From NCBI GenBank assembly GCA_023627715.1, contig JAMAHW010000019.1, forward strand, positions 231,994 to 295,993: a stretch of DNA of 64,000 nt, given 5' to 3'. Each line of letters starts with the position of its first letter. The stretch's first letter is position 1. The position numbers and the translations under genes were made by a program. Of the stretch, positions 45,426 to 57,343 are shown piece after piece. The stretch comes from Periconia sp. R9002 (Eukaryota > Ascomycota > Dothideomycetes > Pleosporales > Periconiaceae). The notes under the pieces were generated by a model, which worked only from the letters and a program-made list of their open reading frames with translations, had not been told where the DNA came from and made no database searches.

Positions 45426-46725
45426 ATGCCCGTTTATCTTTTTCAATCAGGCATTTCCCAGGGCATATCCAGTATTCCATATGGATGGACCATACTCAAG
45501 CTTGCACCATGTCTAGCACTGCTATATCTGATCAAATGGTGGTCCAGCGGGGCCGTCAACACCTCCGAGCGCAAGATGCATTCGAAAGTGGTAATGGTTA
45601 CGGTTAGGCATATTCATACACCACAAAGTTTTACACGTACTAACTCCGCGATAGGGTGGCACTTCCGGCATTGGAGCTGAAGTTGCGAGAGGCCTGGCGC
45701 TCCGAGGCGCCCAGATTGTCCTTCTCACTCAACACTCACTCACCGACCCTTTCCTCGTTGATTACATCGAAGATCTACGCGAACAGACGGGCAATCACTT
45801 GATCACCGCGGAACAAGTAAATCTAGCTTCTCTCCATAGCATTCGAGAGTTCGCTACCAAATGGGTTGACAACCTCCCCCCACGCCGTCTTGATATGATC
45901 ATTCTTTGCGCGGATACACGTACACCCACAGGAGGGAAGGCCACGATGACCGAGGACGGTTTGGAGTCTACATGGGTTATAAATTACCTGGCAAACTTTC
46001 ACCTCCTCAGCATACTTAGCCCGGCGCTCCGAGCACAGCCCCCCGACCGAGATGTCCGCATCATTTTCGGGACCTGCAGTTCATACATGGGTGGCCAACT
46101 TTTTGATTCTACGGCGGCTGGAAAGTCAAAGAAGATCAAAGACTCAGGAGATGTCGGAAGCAAAACTTTTACGCCCGGAAGTGTCTACGCAACCTCCAAA
46201 CTCGCTGTGATGATTTTTGCACAAGCCTTCCAGAAGCATCTGTCCAACTTCGTTCGATCAGACAAATACCCGATGAATGCTCGCGTTATTCTTGTGGACC
46301 CTGGCTTTACACGCACACCGGGCATGCGACGCTTTCTTACGTTCGGAAGTCTATGGGGACTTCTCATATACTTGATAACTTGGCCGTTGTGGTGGCTGAT
46401 ACTCAAAAGTCCAGAACAAGGCGCACAGACGTTCCTGTACGCAGCAATGGAAGAACAGTATGGCCGAGGCGACGGAGGTTGGTTACTGAAAGAATGTGGG
46501 AAGTATAATATCACAAGAAATGAGGTCAATGATGAGCAGGCTCAGAAAAAATTATGGACTGTTAGCGAGGAGACTATACAAAAACTTGAGAAGGAAGGTG
46601 CGAAAAGGAGAGCGGCGGAAAAGGCAGCCAAGAAAAAGGAAGAAAACAGTGGCAAGGCCAATGGAAAGACAACTGGCAAGGAAAAACCGTCTAATGATGC
46701 GACCACACAGAGGAAAAGCAAGTAA
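45426..46725 (+). CDS. Env9-like membrane-anchored short-chain dehydrogenase
   Basis: Exons 45426-45602 and 45655-46725, intron 52 nt, 415 residues. A hydrophobic helix near residues 20-37 (ILKLAPCLALLYLIKWW) precedes the Rossmann motif VMVTGGTSGIG. The N-x-x-N-type active region (WVINYLANFHLL), the catalytic YATSK (SVYATSKLAVMIF) and the substrate-binding strand (VILVDPGFTRTPGM) are intact. A second hydrophobic run (SLWGLLIYLITWPLWWLIL) lies later, followed by a Lys/Glu-rich coiled tail. The pattern fits the Env9/YOR246C family, lipid-droplet oxidoreductases tied to vacuole morphology in yeast. The specific substrate is unknown. Confidence 0.82.
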
Positions 46726-46906
46726 GAGTTTCAAGCGTAATAGACATTAGACTTTGATGCCATAGTCACAAAAATAGATGCAAATGCTATCGCGAGGTAC
46801 ATACCCTACGTCATGGCGATATTAACGAGAATGAGTGAGATGCTGTGATATACTCCATATGAGCATGTTGTACAAGTATATTACAATGATGGAGGCAACC
46901 CTGCTT

Positions 46907-48752
46907 CTACAACCGCTCTAGAAGGCCCGAAACTTTAGGTTTTAACTCCTCGACCTTCATTCGTTTCTTGAAATCCAATCTCTGACACTGAACCTCCACC
47001 TCCCTACTCTCCCTCCAGCTCTTACCCAAAATTACCCTAACCGGGTACCCAATCAAATCCGCATCCTTCATTCTCCAGGGCAGTCCCTTCTGCGCCTTTC
47101 GATCATCAAGCACTACATCTAGATGTCCCTGGGCAGCCAATGCATCGTACACCTCTATGTTGTCCTCTTCACTGATCTGCGGCGTCGTGATGACGACAAC
47201 CTCAAATGGCGCAATAACCTTCGGCCAGTGCAGACCTTTTTCATCGGCCATGAGGGATGCAATCGAACCGATCAGTCGTGAAACACCAATTCCATGGCAG
47301 CCCATGTGCATGGCAGATGGTTGTTCGTTGTTGGGACCGGCGACGAGCGCTGACAAGGGCGTGCTGTAGCGTGTACCAAGGTGGAATGTGTGGCCTACTT
47401 CGATGGCTTTACTAACGCTTAATCGACCAGAATCGCAGCGGGGACAGGGGTCATCGGGTTTGATAGGGGTTAAATCGTGGGTTGGAGAAGCAGAGGTTGT
47501 GGTGGAGTCGGTCAGAGATTGGTCATTGATCTCGATGGAGGAGGTTGTTTTTGAGAGGAGGGAGGAGAGAGTTTCACTTTCGATTCCAGCATCGATGTCG
47601 ACACCTGTTCTTTTCACTGCATGAAGGTTCAGGAACTCTGAAGCCCGAGACCATGGAGGGGTTTCGTTGGCTGGAACATGAGAAGGTCGTGGGACGCGAA
47701 TGTTGATAGCAGTAGTGCGATCGGTGCTAATACCCGTGAAGAGAAGAGGGGGGTGTTCTGGTGGAGCAGGATGCTCACTTTTCTTCTTTTCAACGAGTTC
47801 CTCATTGGCAACGTAACTGCAGGAGTGACACCTCCAGACATTGTCTTCGCCTTTAGTTGAGACAAAATGATATTCGTGGCTGAGCTTACCGCCCATATTG
47901 CCTGAGTCTGCATCAGCTACCAGATATGGTATTTTCAGTTCGTCAAAGAGGTTGTTGTATGCCTCGCGAACTTCTTCGTAGGTCTTGAGCGCATTTTCGT
48001 GGTTATAGTCGAATGTGTATAAGTCTTTCATCATGAATTCTTTTGCTCGAAGTAAACCTTGCCGCGGTCTTCGCTCATCCCGGTACTTTCGTCCAGTCTG
48101 GTACAATCGCAACGGCAATTGTTTGTACGAACGCACTATACCGGCCACCAAACTCGTGACTTCCTCCTCATGTGTCGGAGACAGGAGAAAATTGGATTTC
48201 CTGCGGTCATCTATGCGGAGAAGCTCGGAATTCGATGAGTAGCGTCCTGACTGTTTCCATAATTCTTCAGTGGTGATAGAAGACAAGGACAACTTCGATG
48301 CGCCTATCGATCTCATGTGCTTGTCAATCAGGCTTTCGAGCTTGTTTTGGACTCGCAACCCTAAGGGAAGCAGATGAAAAACCCCCGAATGCGCCTATCT
48401 CAATCAGCAATGTTTCAATACGATGTCTAAAGTGTGAATTCACTCACTGGTCTTAAAAATCCAGCTCTTATTAGAAGCGAATGGGAATCATCTGTATCGA
48501 TGTCAACAGATGTATAGATCGTGAAGAAATGGCTAACCTTGCTCTCCATCCTGAGGGGCAATCCCTCCCGTAGGAGCCCAAAAATTAGATAACCTATTCC
48601 TCGAATCGAACTACATTGGTTGTTTAGTAAATGTTTGTTACACTAATTGATAGATCATTCTGGTAGACGCATACTGCAATGGATCTTGCGTTTCTAATAG
48701 CTCTCGGGTACAGCTTTGCTCGATGCACCACGTGCCACGACTGCGCGTTCAT
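46907..48752 (-). CDS. Mitochondrial prolyl-tRNA synthetase
   Basis: Four exons: 48752-48675, 48610-48538, 48491-48448 and 48394-46907; total 560 residues. Exon 1 (MNAQSWHVVHRAKLYPRAIR) is a plausible mitochondrial presequence. Exons 3-4 rebuild LLIRAGFLRPAHSGVFHLLP, and exon 4 begins with LPLGLRVQNKLESLIDKHM. Motif 2 is visible as RDERRPRQGLLRAKEFMMKD, and the catalytic motif 3 as MGCHGIGVSRLIGSIA. The prokaryote-like layout (no N-terminal insertion, short C-terminal anticodon-binding domain) points to the mitochondrial enzyme (yeast AIM10). It charges mitochondrial tRNA-Pro with proline. Divergent from uL10m across 286 bp. Yeast AIM10 is not applied as the symbol because the orthology rests on architecture only. 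Confidence 0.93.
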
Positions 48753-49038
48753 TGACCCCTATAATGTTCAATTCGCAATGAATACTTGATTGAAATGCAG
48801 GGAACACAGCCACGTAATATCCAGATGGAGTTACTTAGTGATTACATGAATGATGCGACGCATCTGGGAGGGAAGCTGTAAGTGTTAGAGTACAGTGCAC
48901 AGACCACCAAATCTTTTGAGATTCCGAAAGATTTCCAATGGCAGGTCTCCCCATCTCAATTGTACACCCAACACCTCCACGTACGCGTCCCCAGTCATCC
49001 CCATACTATATCACATCAGACTAACCTACGAGATTAGT
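48753..49038. promoter_or_regulatory. Shared promoter region of ProRS and uL10m
   Basis: A 286-bp stretch between divergent mitochondrial-translation genes. The uL10m frame is open back to 48895, but the conserved-looking part begins after 49039, so this is treated as leader. Confidence 0.5.
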
Positions 49039-50070
49039 ATGCCACCTCGAATACACCTTCGCCCGCGCGCACTGCGTGTGGGAACCTCTCCCTGCCCGAC
49101 CTCCGCCCCGATCGCTGCGACTTACGCATCTCTCGCAACGGCGACCACCCCCGCGCCTCCAATTCACCAAATAACTCGCTCAGCGCCGCCAATCCTTCGG
49201 TATCCACCTACGCAGCCGCCGTCACACAAGCGACCCGATGAACGCAAGACGCAGCTTCACCGTCAGTACCAATCGCTCCTCAAGTCCTCACCCTTGATCC
49301 TCGTGTTCCAGCACAACAACATCAAAGCGGTAGAATTGATGGGTATGCGGAGGGAATTGGCGGTCGCGTTAAAGCGAGTTGATGAAGAACGACTGAAGAA
49401 CGGGCAAGAAGGACAGTTCGCAGATAAGATCCGATTGCAGATCATTCAAACTGGTATCTTTGCCAGCGCCCTACGAGTAGTTGAATTTTTCAAGCCGGAT
49501 GGCTCAATAATGGACCACGCACAGCACCCTACCGATCCTTCTACACCCACTAGCGCTCAAATACCTCAAACGAGCAACCGCGTTGACGACGAGCGGTTTT
49601 CGCACGGCCTGAGTCGACGAGCTTGGGAAGCGGCTTCAAACCGGAGGCTCAAAACCGAGCTGGAACCTTTACTTTCGGGGCCCCTAGCCGTCGTAGCGTT
49701 CCCCGCCGTCACTCCCCAATATCTCAAAGCCGTGCTGTCTATCCTCGCGCCCTCTAAAGAGTTCCCTGCACCGAAGCGGAAAGCCAATCCGGACTACTAT
49801 GAACCAGCTGTGCAGGCTGGACTACAAAAACTTCTACTCCTCGGCGCCCGAGTGGAAGGCAAGGTATTCGACAATGATGGTACGAAATGGGTTGGCGGCA
49901 TCGAAGGCGGCATCGATGGGTTGCGGGCACAACTTGTGCATGCGCTCCAGGGCATCGGAGGAAGTCTCGCCAGCACTTTGGAAGGCGCAGGAAGGAGTTT
50001 ATGGGTTACAATGGAGAGCCGGAGGATGGACATGGAGGAGAAGGAGGGTGGAGGAAAGAAAGAAGAATAA
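49039..50070 (+). CDS. MRPL11: Mitochondrial large-subunit ribosomal protein uL10m
   Basis: Single exon, 343 residues from ATG at 49039 (MPPRIHLRPRALRVGTSPC), which opens an Arg-rich presequence; an ATG at 48895 is in frame but starts a weaker-looking extension. The family core begins at QLHRQYQSLLKSSPLILVFQ and HNNIKAVELMGMRRELAVAL, with RLQIIQTGIFASALRVVEFF and PLLSGPLAVVAFPAVTPQYL. The C-terminal part ends ESRRMDMEEKEGGGKKEE. This matches the fungal YmL11/uL10m protein of the mitoribosome large subunit, which forms the stalk base. The assignment is by recognition of the HNNIKA/RRELAVAL block. Confidence 0.85.
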   Translation: MPPRIHLRPRALRVGTSPCPTSAPIAATYASLATATTPAPPIHQITRSAPPILRYPPTQPPSHKRPDERKTQLHRQYQSLLKSSPLILVFQHNNIKAVELMGMRRELAVALKRVDEERLKNGQEGQFADKIRLQIIQTGIFASALRVVEFFKPDGSIMDHAQHPTDPSTPTSAQIPQTSNRVDDERFSHGLSRRAWEAASNRRLKTELEPLLSGPLAVVAFPAVTPQYLKAVLSILAPSKEFPAPKRKANPDYYEPAVQAGLQKLLLLGARVEGKVFDNDGTKWVGGIEGGIDGLRAQLVHALQGIGGSLASTLEGAGRSLWVTMESRRMDMEEKEGGGKKEE

Positions 50071-50249
50071 AAGACTCCGCGACCAGTGCGCTGTCCTGTC
50101 GTCCCGTGTATTGGTATATACATCTGTGGCATTATGTAGAGATATTGTACATGTATTAACAAGGGTTGGTTTGCAAATAAAAGTCGTTTTGACTTTGGGC
50201 ATCACTTATCATCCACCACACCACCTCTTGCCGCAATGGCCCTTGCGTA
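50071..50249. other. Short convergent gap
   Basis: 179 bp between the stops of uL10m (+) and the HIT gene (-); no feature beyond probable 3' UTRs. Confidence 0.4.
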
Positions 50250-51189
50250 TCATAACCTGGACTTTCCCTGCATCTTTTCAATTTCCTCCCTCAAGACCCT
50301 CCTCATTTCCGCCGCCAACCTCGCGCCATCGTCATCGTCTAGCTCCTCCCTCTGGCCTCGCCCAAACATGGCCCAGCTCTTGCTCTTAATCTCAGGCATC
50401 GTTCCCGGCCGTGGGATGATGTGGAAGTGCACATGGGGCACGACTTGTGCTGCTCTTGCGCCTGGATTGTAATCAGCACAATATTGTATATGTAGAAGAA
50501 AGCAGTCGTCTGCATGACCTAATATGGAACTCAGCACAAAAGGGGTTAATATAATACTCACCATTATTTTGCACGATGTTATAATCTTCTACTCCAGTCA
50601 CCCTCGCCACAACTCTTGACAGGATAGGCAACCAGAATCCTGAAAATACTGTATCAGTACGATATCCCGTTTTGGATCTTAAATCTTCGAGTGGGCTGAT
50701 GTTTTGATACTTACCCATTTCCCTCGCTTCTTCACTCTTCATGTCGGCGACTTTGACTCGGTGCTGCCGTGTAGCAACCAGCAAATGACCTATTTAAAAC
50801 GTGTAAGTTTTTCCTTTTCTTTATCGTCTTCCACATCGTTACGAGGCTTCCCCTCAAGAAAAAGGCGACTAACCACCAACCATAGGAAGGATATCCAAGA
50901 AAGCAACCACATCCCTCGAAGCCAACACCACAAAGCTTGCCGGGTTAGTCCTCTCAGGATCCACAGCATTCTCCCCGTGTTCCTGTGGAACATACGATTC
51001 CAAGCTTACTTCCTCTTCCTCTTCGTTACCGCTAACATCGCCCTCTCGTTTCCTCTTGGGACGAGGACTCCACAGCGCGCTTTTCGCCTTTGTTCTCTTG
51101 AGTCCAGATCCAGGCTCCTCATATGCCCTGGCGATGTTGCAGAATGGGCATTCTTCGGGCGGATACTGAAGATCTTGTTCGCTGACCAT
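50250..51189 (-). CDS. HIT-family nucleotide hydrolase
   Basis: Four exons: 51189-50874, 50789-50715, 50639-50562 and 50461-50250; 681 nt, 226 residues starting MVSEQDLQYPPEECPFCN. A start at 51207 is also in frame. The CPFC pair near residue 14 is the zinc-type N-terminus of fungal HIT proteins. A Lys/Glu-rich insert (about 35-60) precedes FLDILPMVGGHLLVATRQHR. The catalytic triad motif HVHFH lies in QVVPHVHFHIIPRPGTMP. The HIT triad hydrolyses nucleoside phosphoramidates or dinucleoside polyphosphates. All three introns keep phase. The first junction has two phase-compatible donors 3 nt apart (after GTTG or GTTGGTG); I chose the longer, which gives MVGGHLLV. Confidence 0.88.
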
Positions 51190-52560
51190 GGTTGTTGATG
51201 GTATCACAGCATGATATGGCGTCAGGCGCTGGGTTGTTTAATCCGGCACAAAGGAAGAGCAGTAAATCAGTTTCGCCTCGATCAAATAGGTCGGTCACTC
51301 AGTTGTTCCATTAATGATCAACTCTGAAAGACAATAGCTGGAAAGAGCCAGTTCCAAGGATGAGATGGAAGAAGGCTTGTTCTCAAAACGGTTTAGCTCC
51401 TTGGGGGGAGTGATGCGCAATGAATGATGGAGGGAGGTACCGAGGTCATGTCGCAACCCGATCGCGTCAGCTTCGCGAATGGATCGTGGCTGGCTGGTGG
51501 CGCGGCCCGCATCGCATCTTGTTTGTGTATCATGGTTCAACCTTCTTGCGCTCGCATGACGCCATTGCTGCATACCATATACATATAAAATAAACAAGGC
51601 TTGCTGAGCTTTTGTTTGGGCAGACTTCAAGTACGAAAGAGTGAGAAAGCTTTGCATATACAATCGTTGGATTGTTTACCTCTCGCGCATCGGAAAAAGC
51701 TGGATGTTTCGTTGTAAACATACATAGGTATGCACGTGTACATGTAGGTAGGTAGGATAGAACACCAAGGATCGACTCCCCAGAAAACATACTATGTATA
51801 TCCCAAACATCCATGTCCATGACATGAAGTGTACCTAAAAAGGTATGTTTGTATCCAAATTGGTGCTTGTCTGGGATTGGCTGTAGTCCTAGCAACCATT
51901 CACTTTTTCGTATTCTTGAGCATTTGCTTCATGGCTGTTGCAATTACGTAACGCCTGAGTAGAAAAATGCCATCCAACACAAAACAATACCAGAAATGCT
52001 TAGAAAGAAGCAAAAGTAACTTTGTTAAGCTCGTGGCGCATGGTTTTCCATTGCAATGTACCGCTATGTATTCCCACACATTGGCAGATACAGGTAAAGG
52101 CCTCCTAAAAACTCGGATCACCCTTTCACCTATATGGTAGTTATCCAGTCCATCCAGTACCATTCACCTGTCCCTGCACTCATCTCACTATGAGTTTGTG
52201 TATCATAGCCCGGCCATCTCAGAAATAGGGTAAAAAAGGTGGAATGAGGAAATAAAACCTTGCCCATGTCTACGCCATGACGCCTGTTCCAATATGAAGA
52301 TTTGCAAAGAAGTCAAAACACGTTGGGCCCAAAAGGATAACCAACCGCACCCTTTTATCAACGCCGGTTCGAATGTAAGAAAGAATAGGGCCAAGACGCG
52401 TATGGCATAAATGCTGTACTGGAAGAATGCCTTGGAATCATTAATTGAATCAAGAATCTGCTGTCGACATGACTGCAAAATCTTGTGCGCGAAATAGACG
52501 GGTTTCGGAGTCGGAAAATGGAATATGTTCATCTCAGAAAAACATGACTCGCAAACATGC
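51190..52560. other. Intergenic between HIT and cyclin genes
   Basis: About 1.4 kb, with both neighbours on the minus strand. It holds the HIT promoter at its left edge and the cyclin 3' UTR at the right. Frames up to about 134 codons are random in composition. A TAGGTAGGTAGG run lies at 51745-51756. Confidence 0.4.
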
Positions 52561-54119
52561 CTAGCATTGACCCTCCGACTCAGTGGTATCTTGCTGCGCA
52601 GTGCCAAATGTGCTGACGTATTCTTTGCTCCAGCGTCTCAAGACGATAGAAGCTACGGCGTATTAGCAATTGATCAACGAATATCAGTCCAAGATGCATA
52701 CCTTTCATGAATTTCTTGCTTGCGTACTTCTTGAAGAAGGCTTCATGAAGGACAGGGCCGGAGAGGTAGTCTATCATAAGCTCCAAGACGGGCTGAATTT
52801 CCTCCTCTGAGTAACCTGCGTAATGGGCCAAAGTGGCGTCCTGTAATTGTCAGTAAACATAGCAAATCATCAGGAGCGTAATCACTTACCCAAGGGCCGC
52901 GCTCAAGCACGAGCCGCGCGAGATACATGGCAGCAGCAGCCACTTGGCTGGGGGGGTATTGAATGAAACGGTGGTCTAGACATCCTATCTCTAGAAGGTA
53001 TTTGCCAAGAGTGCGCGTCTGGATGTCGTAATTGTCGGCTTTGGAGATACGACGCAAGAAGTTCATAGGGTTGGGGTAGCTCAAATCGTAATTGAGAGCA
53101 GTAAGAACAAATCGCTCAGCACTAAGAATTTCGTCCTCGGTGAATCCGTCATCGGCGACATGGATGAAGTTTTGAACGTGGGGAGAAAGAACCTCTTCGT
53201 ACTTGGAAGCAATGAACATGGCGGTGACGCCAACCAATTGAAGGCGATCCAGTTGAACTATCTTGGTGGACAAGAAGCGATCGATGATGTTGACAGCGAG
53301 GAATAGAGTCTCCGGTAGAAGGCGGAAACGAGTATGCACTTCGAGGAGCCAGTCCACAAGGATACCACGCATTTTCCACTCGAGCTCGTTCTGGTCGTCC
53401 ATGTAATTGGGGTTGGCCATTGTACTTAACTCAAGCTCCTTGAGATACTCAAAAATCTCAACTACGTATTCCGAAACCATGAGTGGGTCATCACGATCTT
53501 CCAAGTCCAGATCTAGTACAGCAGATCCGGGCATCTCCATCACTTCCTTCTTGGAGACCTCGACTTCGACTTTGACTGCGGCTGGCTTATTCTCTTTGGA
53601 GGATATCTCTGCGTCGGTTGGTGGGACGATATTCTCTCCGTCCTCCTGGTCCTCCTCCTTCAAGGACTTGGAAGTGGTTGTAGGTCCGACCTTGGGACGC
53701 TTGGTAGGAATACCGGAGCCGCTGGCAGGTGGTGCTTGACGCTTCAATTCGGAATTCTTGTCGCGCGTGGTGGAGGTAGTGCTACGAGCCTTGCTCTGCG
53801 GCTTCTGGACTTTTGTGGGTTGGGCAGCCTCTTTGAGTGATGGCTTGGCAGAGACGGCCTTCTTGCCGTTCTTTGAAGTAGCATCTCCGGTCTTGTTCAC
53901 ATTGCTGATATCGCCGAGTGCACCGCGTTTAGCTTGAGTTGCACCGCTTGTGCCAGTTGCGCGCTTCGTTACAGCTTTCTTTGGTACTTCGGCCGCGTCA
54001 ATTGGGGCAGCGGCCGCTTTGGCGCGTGTTACGCGCATCGAACCCGCGTTTTCGTCATTCTCGTTCGTCACTGTGCGTCCCCGCAAAGACCGAGCCTGGA
54101 GAAGCTGGTTAGATGCCAT
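52561..54119 (-). CDS. B-type mitotic cyclin
   Basis: Exons 54119-52890, 52840-52702 and 52652-52561; 486 residues from ATG at 54119 (MASNQLLQARSLRGRTVTNE). The frame is open to 54197, but this start matches the family N-terminus. A destruction box RGALGDISN lies at residues 65-73 and a KEN box (SKENKP) at 175-177, so anaphase-promoting complex turnover is expected. The cyclin box contains MRGILVDWLLEVHTRFRL (250-267) and the PSTAIR-type partner surface around TAMFIASKYEEVLSP. The C-terminal cyclin fold is completed only by exons 2 and 3 (HYAGYSEEEIQPVLELM; KFMKASIVLRRWSKEY). It is the M-phase cyclin equivalent to NimE/Clb2, binding Cdk1. The gene diverges from uL2m over 1.1 kb. Confidence 0.95.
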
Positions 54120-55257
54120 GTTGTTGTTGTGATGTCTGCGCGTCGCGGCAGGCGAGGTAGGTGAGAGAAGAAGGGGTACATACAGTGGGCATCGCAATTA
54201 ATATTAGTTATACGGTGCTAGAGAGTAAAACAGGTCGTAGGTCGTGTCGGGTGAAGAAGTCTGGTGTTGACTGAGCAGAGAGATTGTCAGCATGGAACAG
54301 ACAACATGTGTGTGGTGGACCGGGCAGTCAAAACGCGGCTGACCAGCAGAGAGGAGAAGACTCGTCTGCAAAAGCTGCCGTGTTTGTTGGGGCGACTCGG
54401 GATGGTTAGGCGGCTCGCGAATATCGAGTCCAAAACACGCTCTGGTGCGAAGTGGCAGGGCAGCGATGGCGGGATGACGTGCAGGAAGAGACTGACCAGG
54501 TGGAGATGAAGAGAACAGTGCGAAGGGGGAGGTTGAAGCAGGAGGAGAGAAGCCCGGCTTCAGGAGCACTTGTTGGCGGTGGTGGGTGAGAGAGGAGGGA
54601 GAGGGAAGTCGAGATGCACGTGTGTTGGAGGAGGTGGTTGTTGATGGTTGAGGTAGTAGCAGGCGGGTTTTGTTTTGGTGCAGGCAGAGCTTGGCAGGCG
54701 GGCAAGTGCGCCAAAACGCGCGGGCAACGTGAGAGGGAAGGCTGGCGACGGTGCTTGACCAATCACCGACGCGAATTGTACGCACCTTTTTGTGGAGAGA
54801 ACACGAACGCGCAAACGCTGCTCCTGATGACAGGTAGGTAGATCTGGCGGCGGGTGCAGAGAATAATTCTCAGATATGTGCACGATTGCAGCGGGGCTCA
54901 GAGGGAGCAGTGCAATTACGTTGGCCAGTATGGTATGGCTGAGAGGTAGAGGTAGGTAGGAATGAAGGTGCAGCAAAGCACGTCGACGTGGTGAGGGAAG
55001 AACGGGACGGGCCAGTTTCCAGCCTGGCACTGGCAGGCGTCAAGGCGTCGATGGGGTAACGCGCGACCGGAACGTACTAGTGTCGTGACCGAGCGAGTCC
55101 AATTGCCGCTAGTCCCTTTTCAGCCACGAGAATTTCCCAACGTGAAGTCCTTCACCTTCACCTATAGACTACATCGTCATCACACACCCCAAGGCGCCTT
55201 GCCCAATCCATTGCCGCAACCTCTTCGCCTGGGTGTGGCCTCTACCATCCCCCAACC
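54120..55257. promoter_or_regulatory. Shared intergenic region of cyclin B and uL2m
   Basis: A 1,138-bp region between divergent starts. It contains an MBF/E2F-like run at 54708-54723 (listed separately), two AGGTAGGT motifs (54831-54840 and 54951-54961) and no coding sequence that I can support. Confidence 0.5.
54708..54723 (-). promoter_or_regulatory. Possible MBF/E2F-type element upstream of cyclin B
   Basis: The plus-strand sequence GCGCCAAAACGCGCGG combines a GCGCCAAA half-site of E2F/MBF type with an ACGCG core. It lies about 590 bp upstream of the cyclin start codon. MBF controls G1/S genes in fungi, so its use for a mitotic cyclin is inference only; a chance match in a GC-rich region is possible. 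Confidence 0.3.
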
Positions 55258-56498
55258 ATGCTGCAGCCCCGGATAAGCACCCTCCGCCCGGCTCGGATGG
55301 CCGCGAGCCTCCTGCGCCCGCTCCGCACATATGCCACTGCCATCGACCATAAACCTCCGCCATCCATTGAGCCCACCGTCATAGCCGATGAAGGCACCCG
55401 CCAGGTTCAAGGCTCCCGCAAGGAGAAATTCATTCCTCTTCGCACATACAAACCACGAACACCCGGTCTCCGACATCTCAAGCGTCCTGTAAATGACCAC
55501 TTGTGGAAGGGACGCCCGCTCCTAAAACTCACCATTGCACGCAAGGGTCAACACCTAGGCGGTCGAAACAACACCGGTCGTGTGACGGTTAGACACAGAG
55601 GAGGAGGACACAAAAGGAGAATACGCATTGTTGACTACAAACGCTATCTACCTGGCAAGCATGTGGTGGATAGAATCGAGTACGATCCAAACCGCACTGC
55701 TCATCTGGCCTTGGTGACACGTGTCGAGACCGGAGAAAAGTCCTACATTGTGGCAGCAGACGGTATGCGTGCTGGAGATACCGTGGAAAGCTTCAGGAGC
55801 GGTATCCCGAAAGCTTTGATCAAAGAGATGGGAGGAGTCATCGATCCGGGTATGCTCGCAGCAAAAACCGCATCGCGAGGAAACTGTTTGCCCATTCACA
55901 TGGTTCCCCTTGGATCCCAAGTCTTCAACGTAGGCTCAAAATCGAAAGGTGGCGGTGTGTTTTGTCGGAGCGCCGGGACATATGCGATCATTGTGAATAA
56001 GGAGGAGGTGGGTTTACCCAAGGGCGGCGTTGAAGTGACGAGTGTCATCGTTCGCATGCAGAGCGGCGAGATTCGAAAAGTTGCCCCTGACGCGTGCTGT
56101 ACTATTGGAGTTGCCAGCAACATCCAGTCGCATTTCGCCCAGCTTGGAAAAGCCGGTCGTGCGAGATGGCTGGGTAAACGACCCGAAGTTCGTGGTGTGG
56201 CAATGAACGCCGGTATGTGATGCCCATGTGTCTTCCTTGTGCGTAGCCTAGATATACTGACTAATCACCAGCGGATCATCCTCACGGAGGTGGTCGTGGT
56301 AAGTCCAAGGGTAATGTACACCCAGTGAGTCCTTGGGGCACTCCGGTAAGTGAAATTCAGGGGTAGACAGTGAATTGCGAGGTAGAGCTAACGTTTGGAC
56401 AGGCCAAGGGAGGTTACAAAACGAGACACAAGAGGAACCCACACCCATTCCTTGTTCAAGATCGACCGCGCAACCAAGGCAAACGCAGGCCAAGATAA
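55258..56498 (+). CDS. RML2: Mitochondrial large-subunit ribosomal protein uL2m
   Basis: Exons 55258-56212, 56272-56345 and 56403-56498; 374 residues. An Arg/Ser/Ala-rich mitochondrial presequence ([20 protein letters not shown]) precedes the uL2 core: [60 protein letters not shown] and [20 protein letters not shown]. The C-terminus ([20 protein letters not shown], then [20 protein letters not shown]) carries the conserved loop near the peptidyl-transferase centre and needs both short introns to be spliced out. The AADHPHGGG block is universal in uL2. Assignment is very firm. Confidence 0.95.
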
Positions 56499-57343
56499 TA
56501 CCGTCGCATCCCTCCTATTAGATTTGCATGTATCATCATGTATCGTGTACCATAGATCACTGTCGACCAATATGTATCATATTCACTCCTGGGGGATTCA
56601 TGTCAGCTATGTTGAGCTGATAGGGGTGTCAAAACACTCAACGGAGCTGCCGACACAATGCAAACACAGTGTTCAGCTTGCCCTACAGACATATATTGCC
56701 ATGTACTAACTGAGGCGTTTTTGCATGTTTGCAACGCAAAAGTAAACATGATTTATGCGTATATACGCCGAGCTTCCGGCGTTTTTCGTGCGAACAAACC
56801 ATCGTCTTCTTCAATTCTCAGGTATATGTACACACCAAATAGACTGTTAGATTCACAGGTAGGCGCATATGTACAATTAATTCATCATACAGACCGGGCA
56901 GGCGCAAATATGCAAGATCAGTAAGCATCCGTGGAACAGCTCAGCTCGTGGTGATGCACGTTGGGAGTCGATGTACCATAAAGGGCAGAATACGCGAACC
57001 CTCGGGCTTACCGGACGGCTCATCTCCTTGGTCGGCCGCTTCTGCAGGAATGAATGGCTGATGTGCTGCGGGGGCTGAAATCCATCTCACGTTTAAGCAC
57101 TAGAGCACATGTGATATACGTAGTCATGTATGTAAGATCTAAGTGATCAGGCATCCCACATCCCAGAGTGCTTGAATAATACCTACATCTCTCTTCACAC
57201 ACTTCAGCTTTGTAGTCAACGAAAAAAACCTTTAGACGCTTCACCGACCGTCTGTGACCCTATTGCGGGGACTTCCTGGCAGAAACGGGCCCCAGCCCCT
57301 GGTACACAACTGGTAGCTTACTTGTCGGGCACGCGCGGCAACC
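56499..57343. other. Intergenic, uL2m 3' end and regulator promoter
   Basis: About 0.8 kb, both neighbours on the plus strand. It contains the uL2m 3' UTR on the left and the promoter of the next regulator on the right. No further gene was recognised. Confidence 0.4.
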
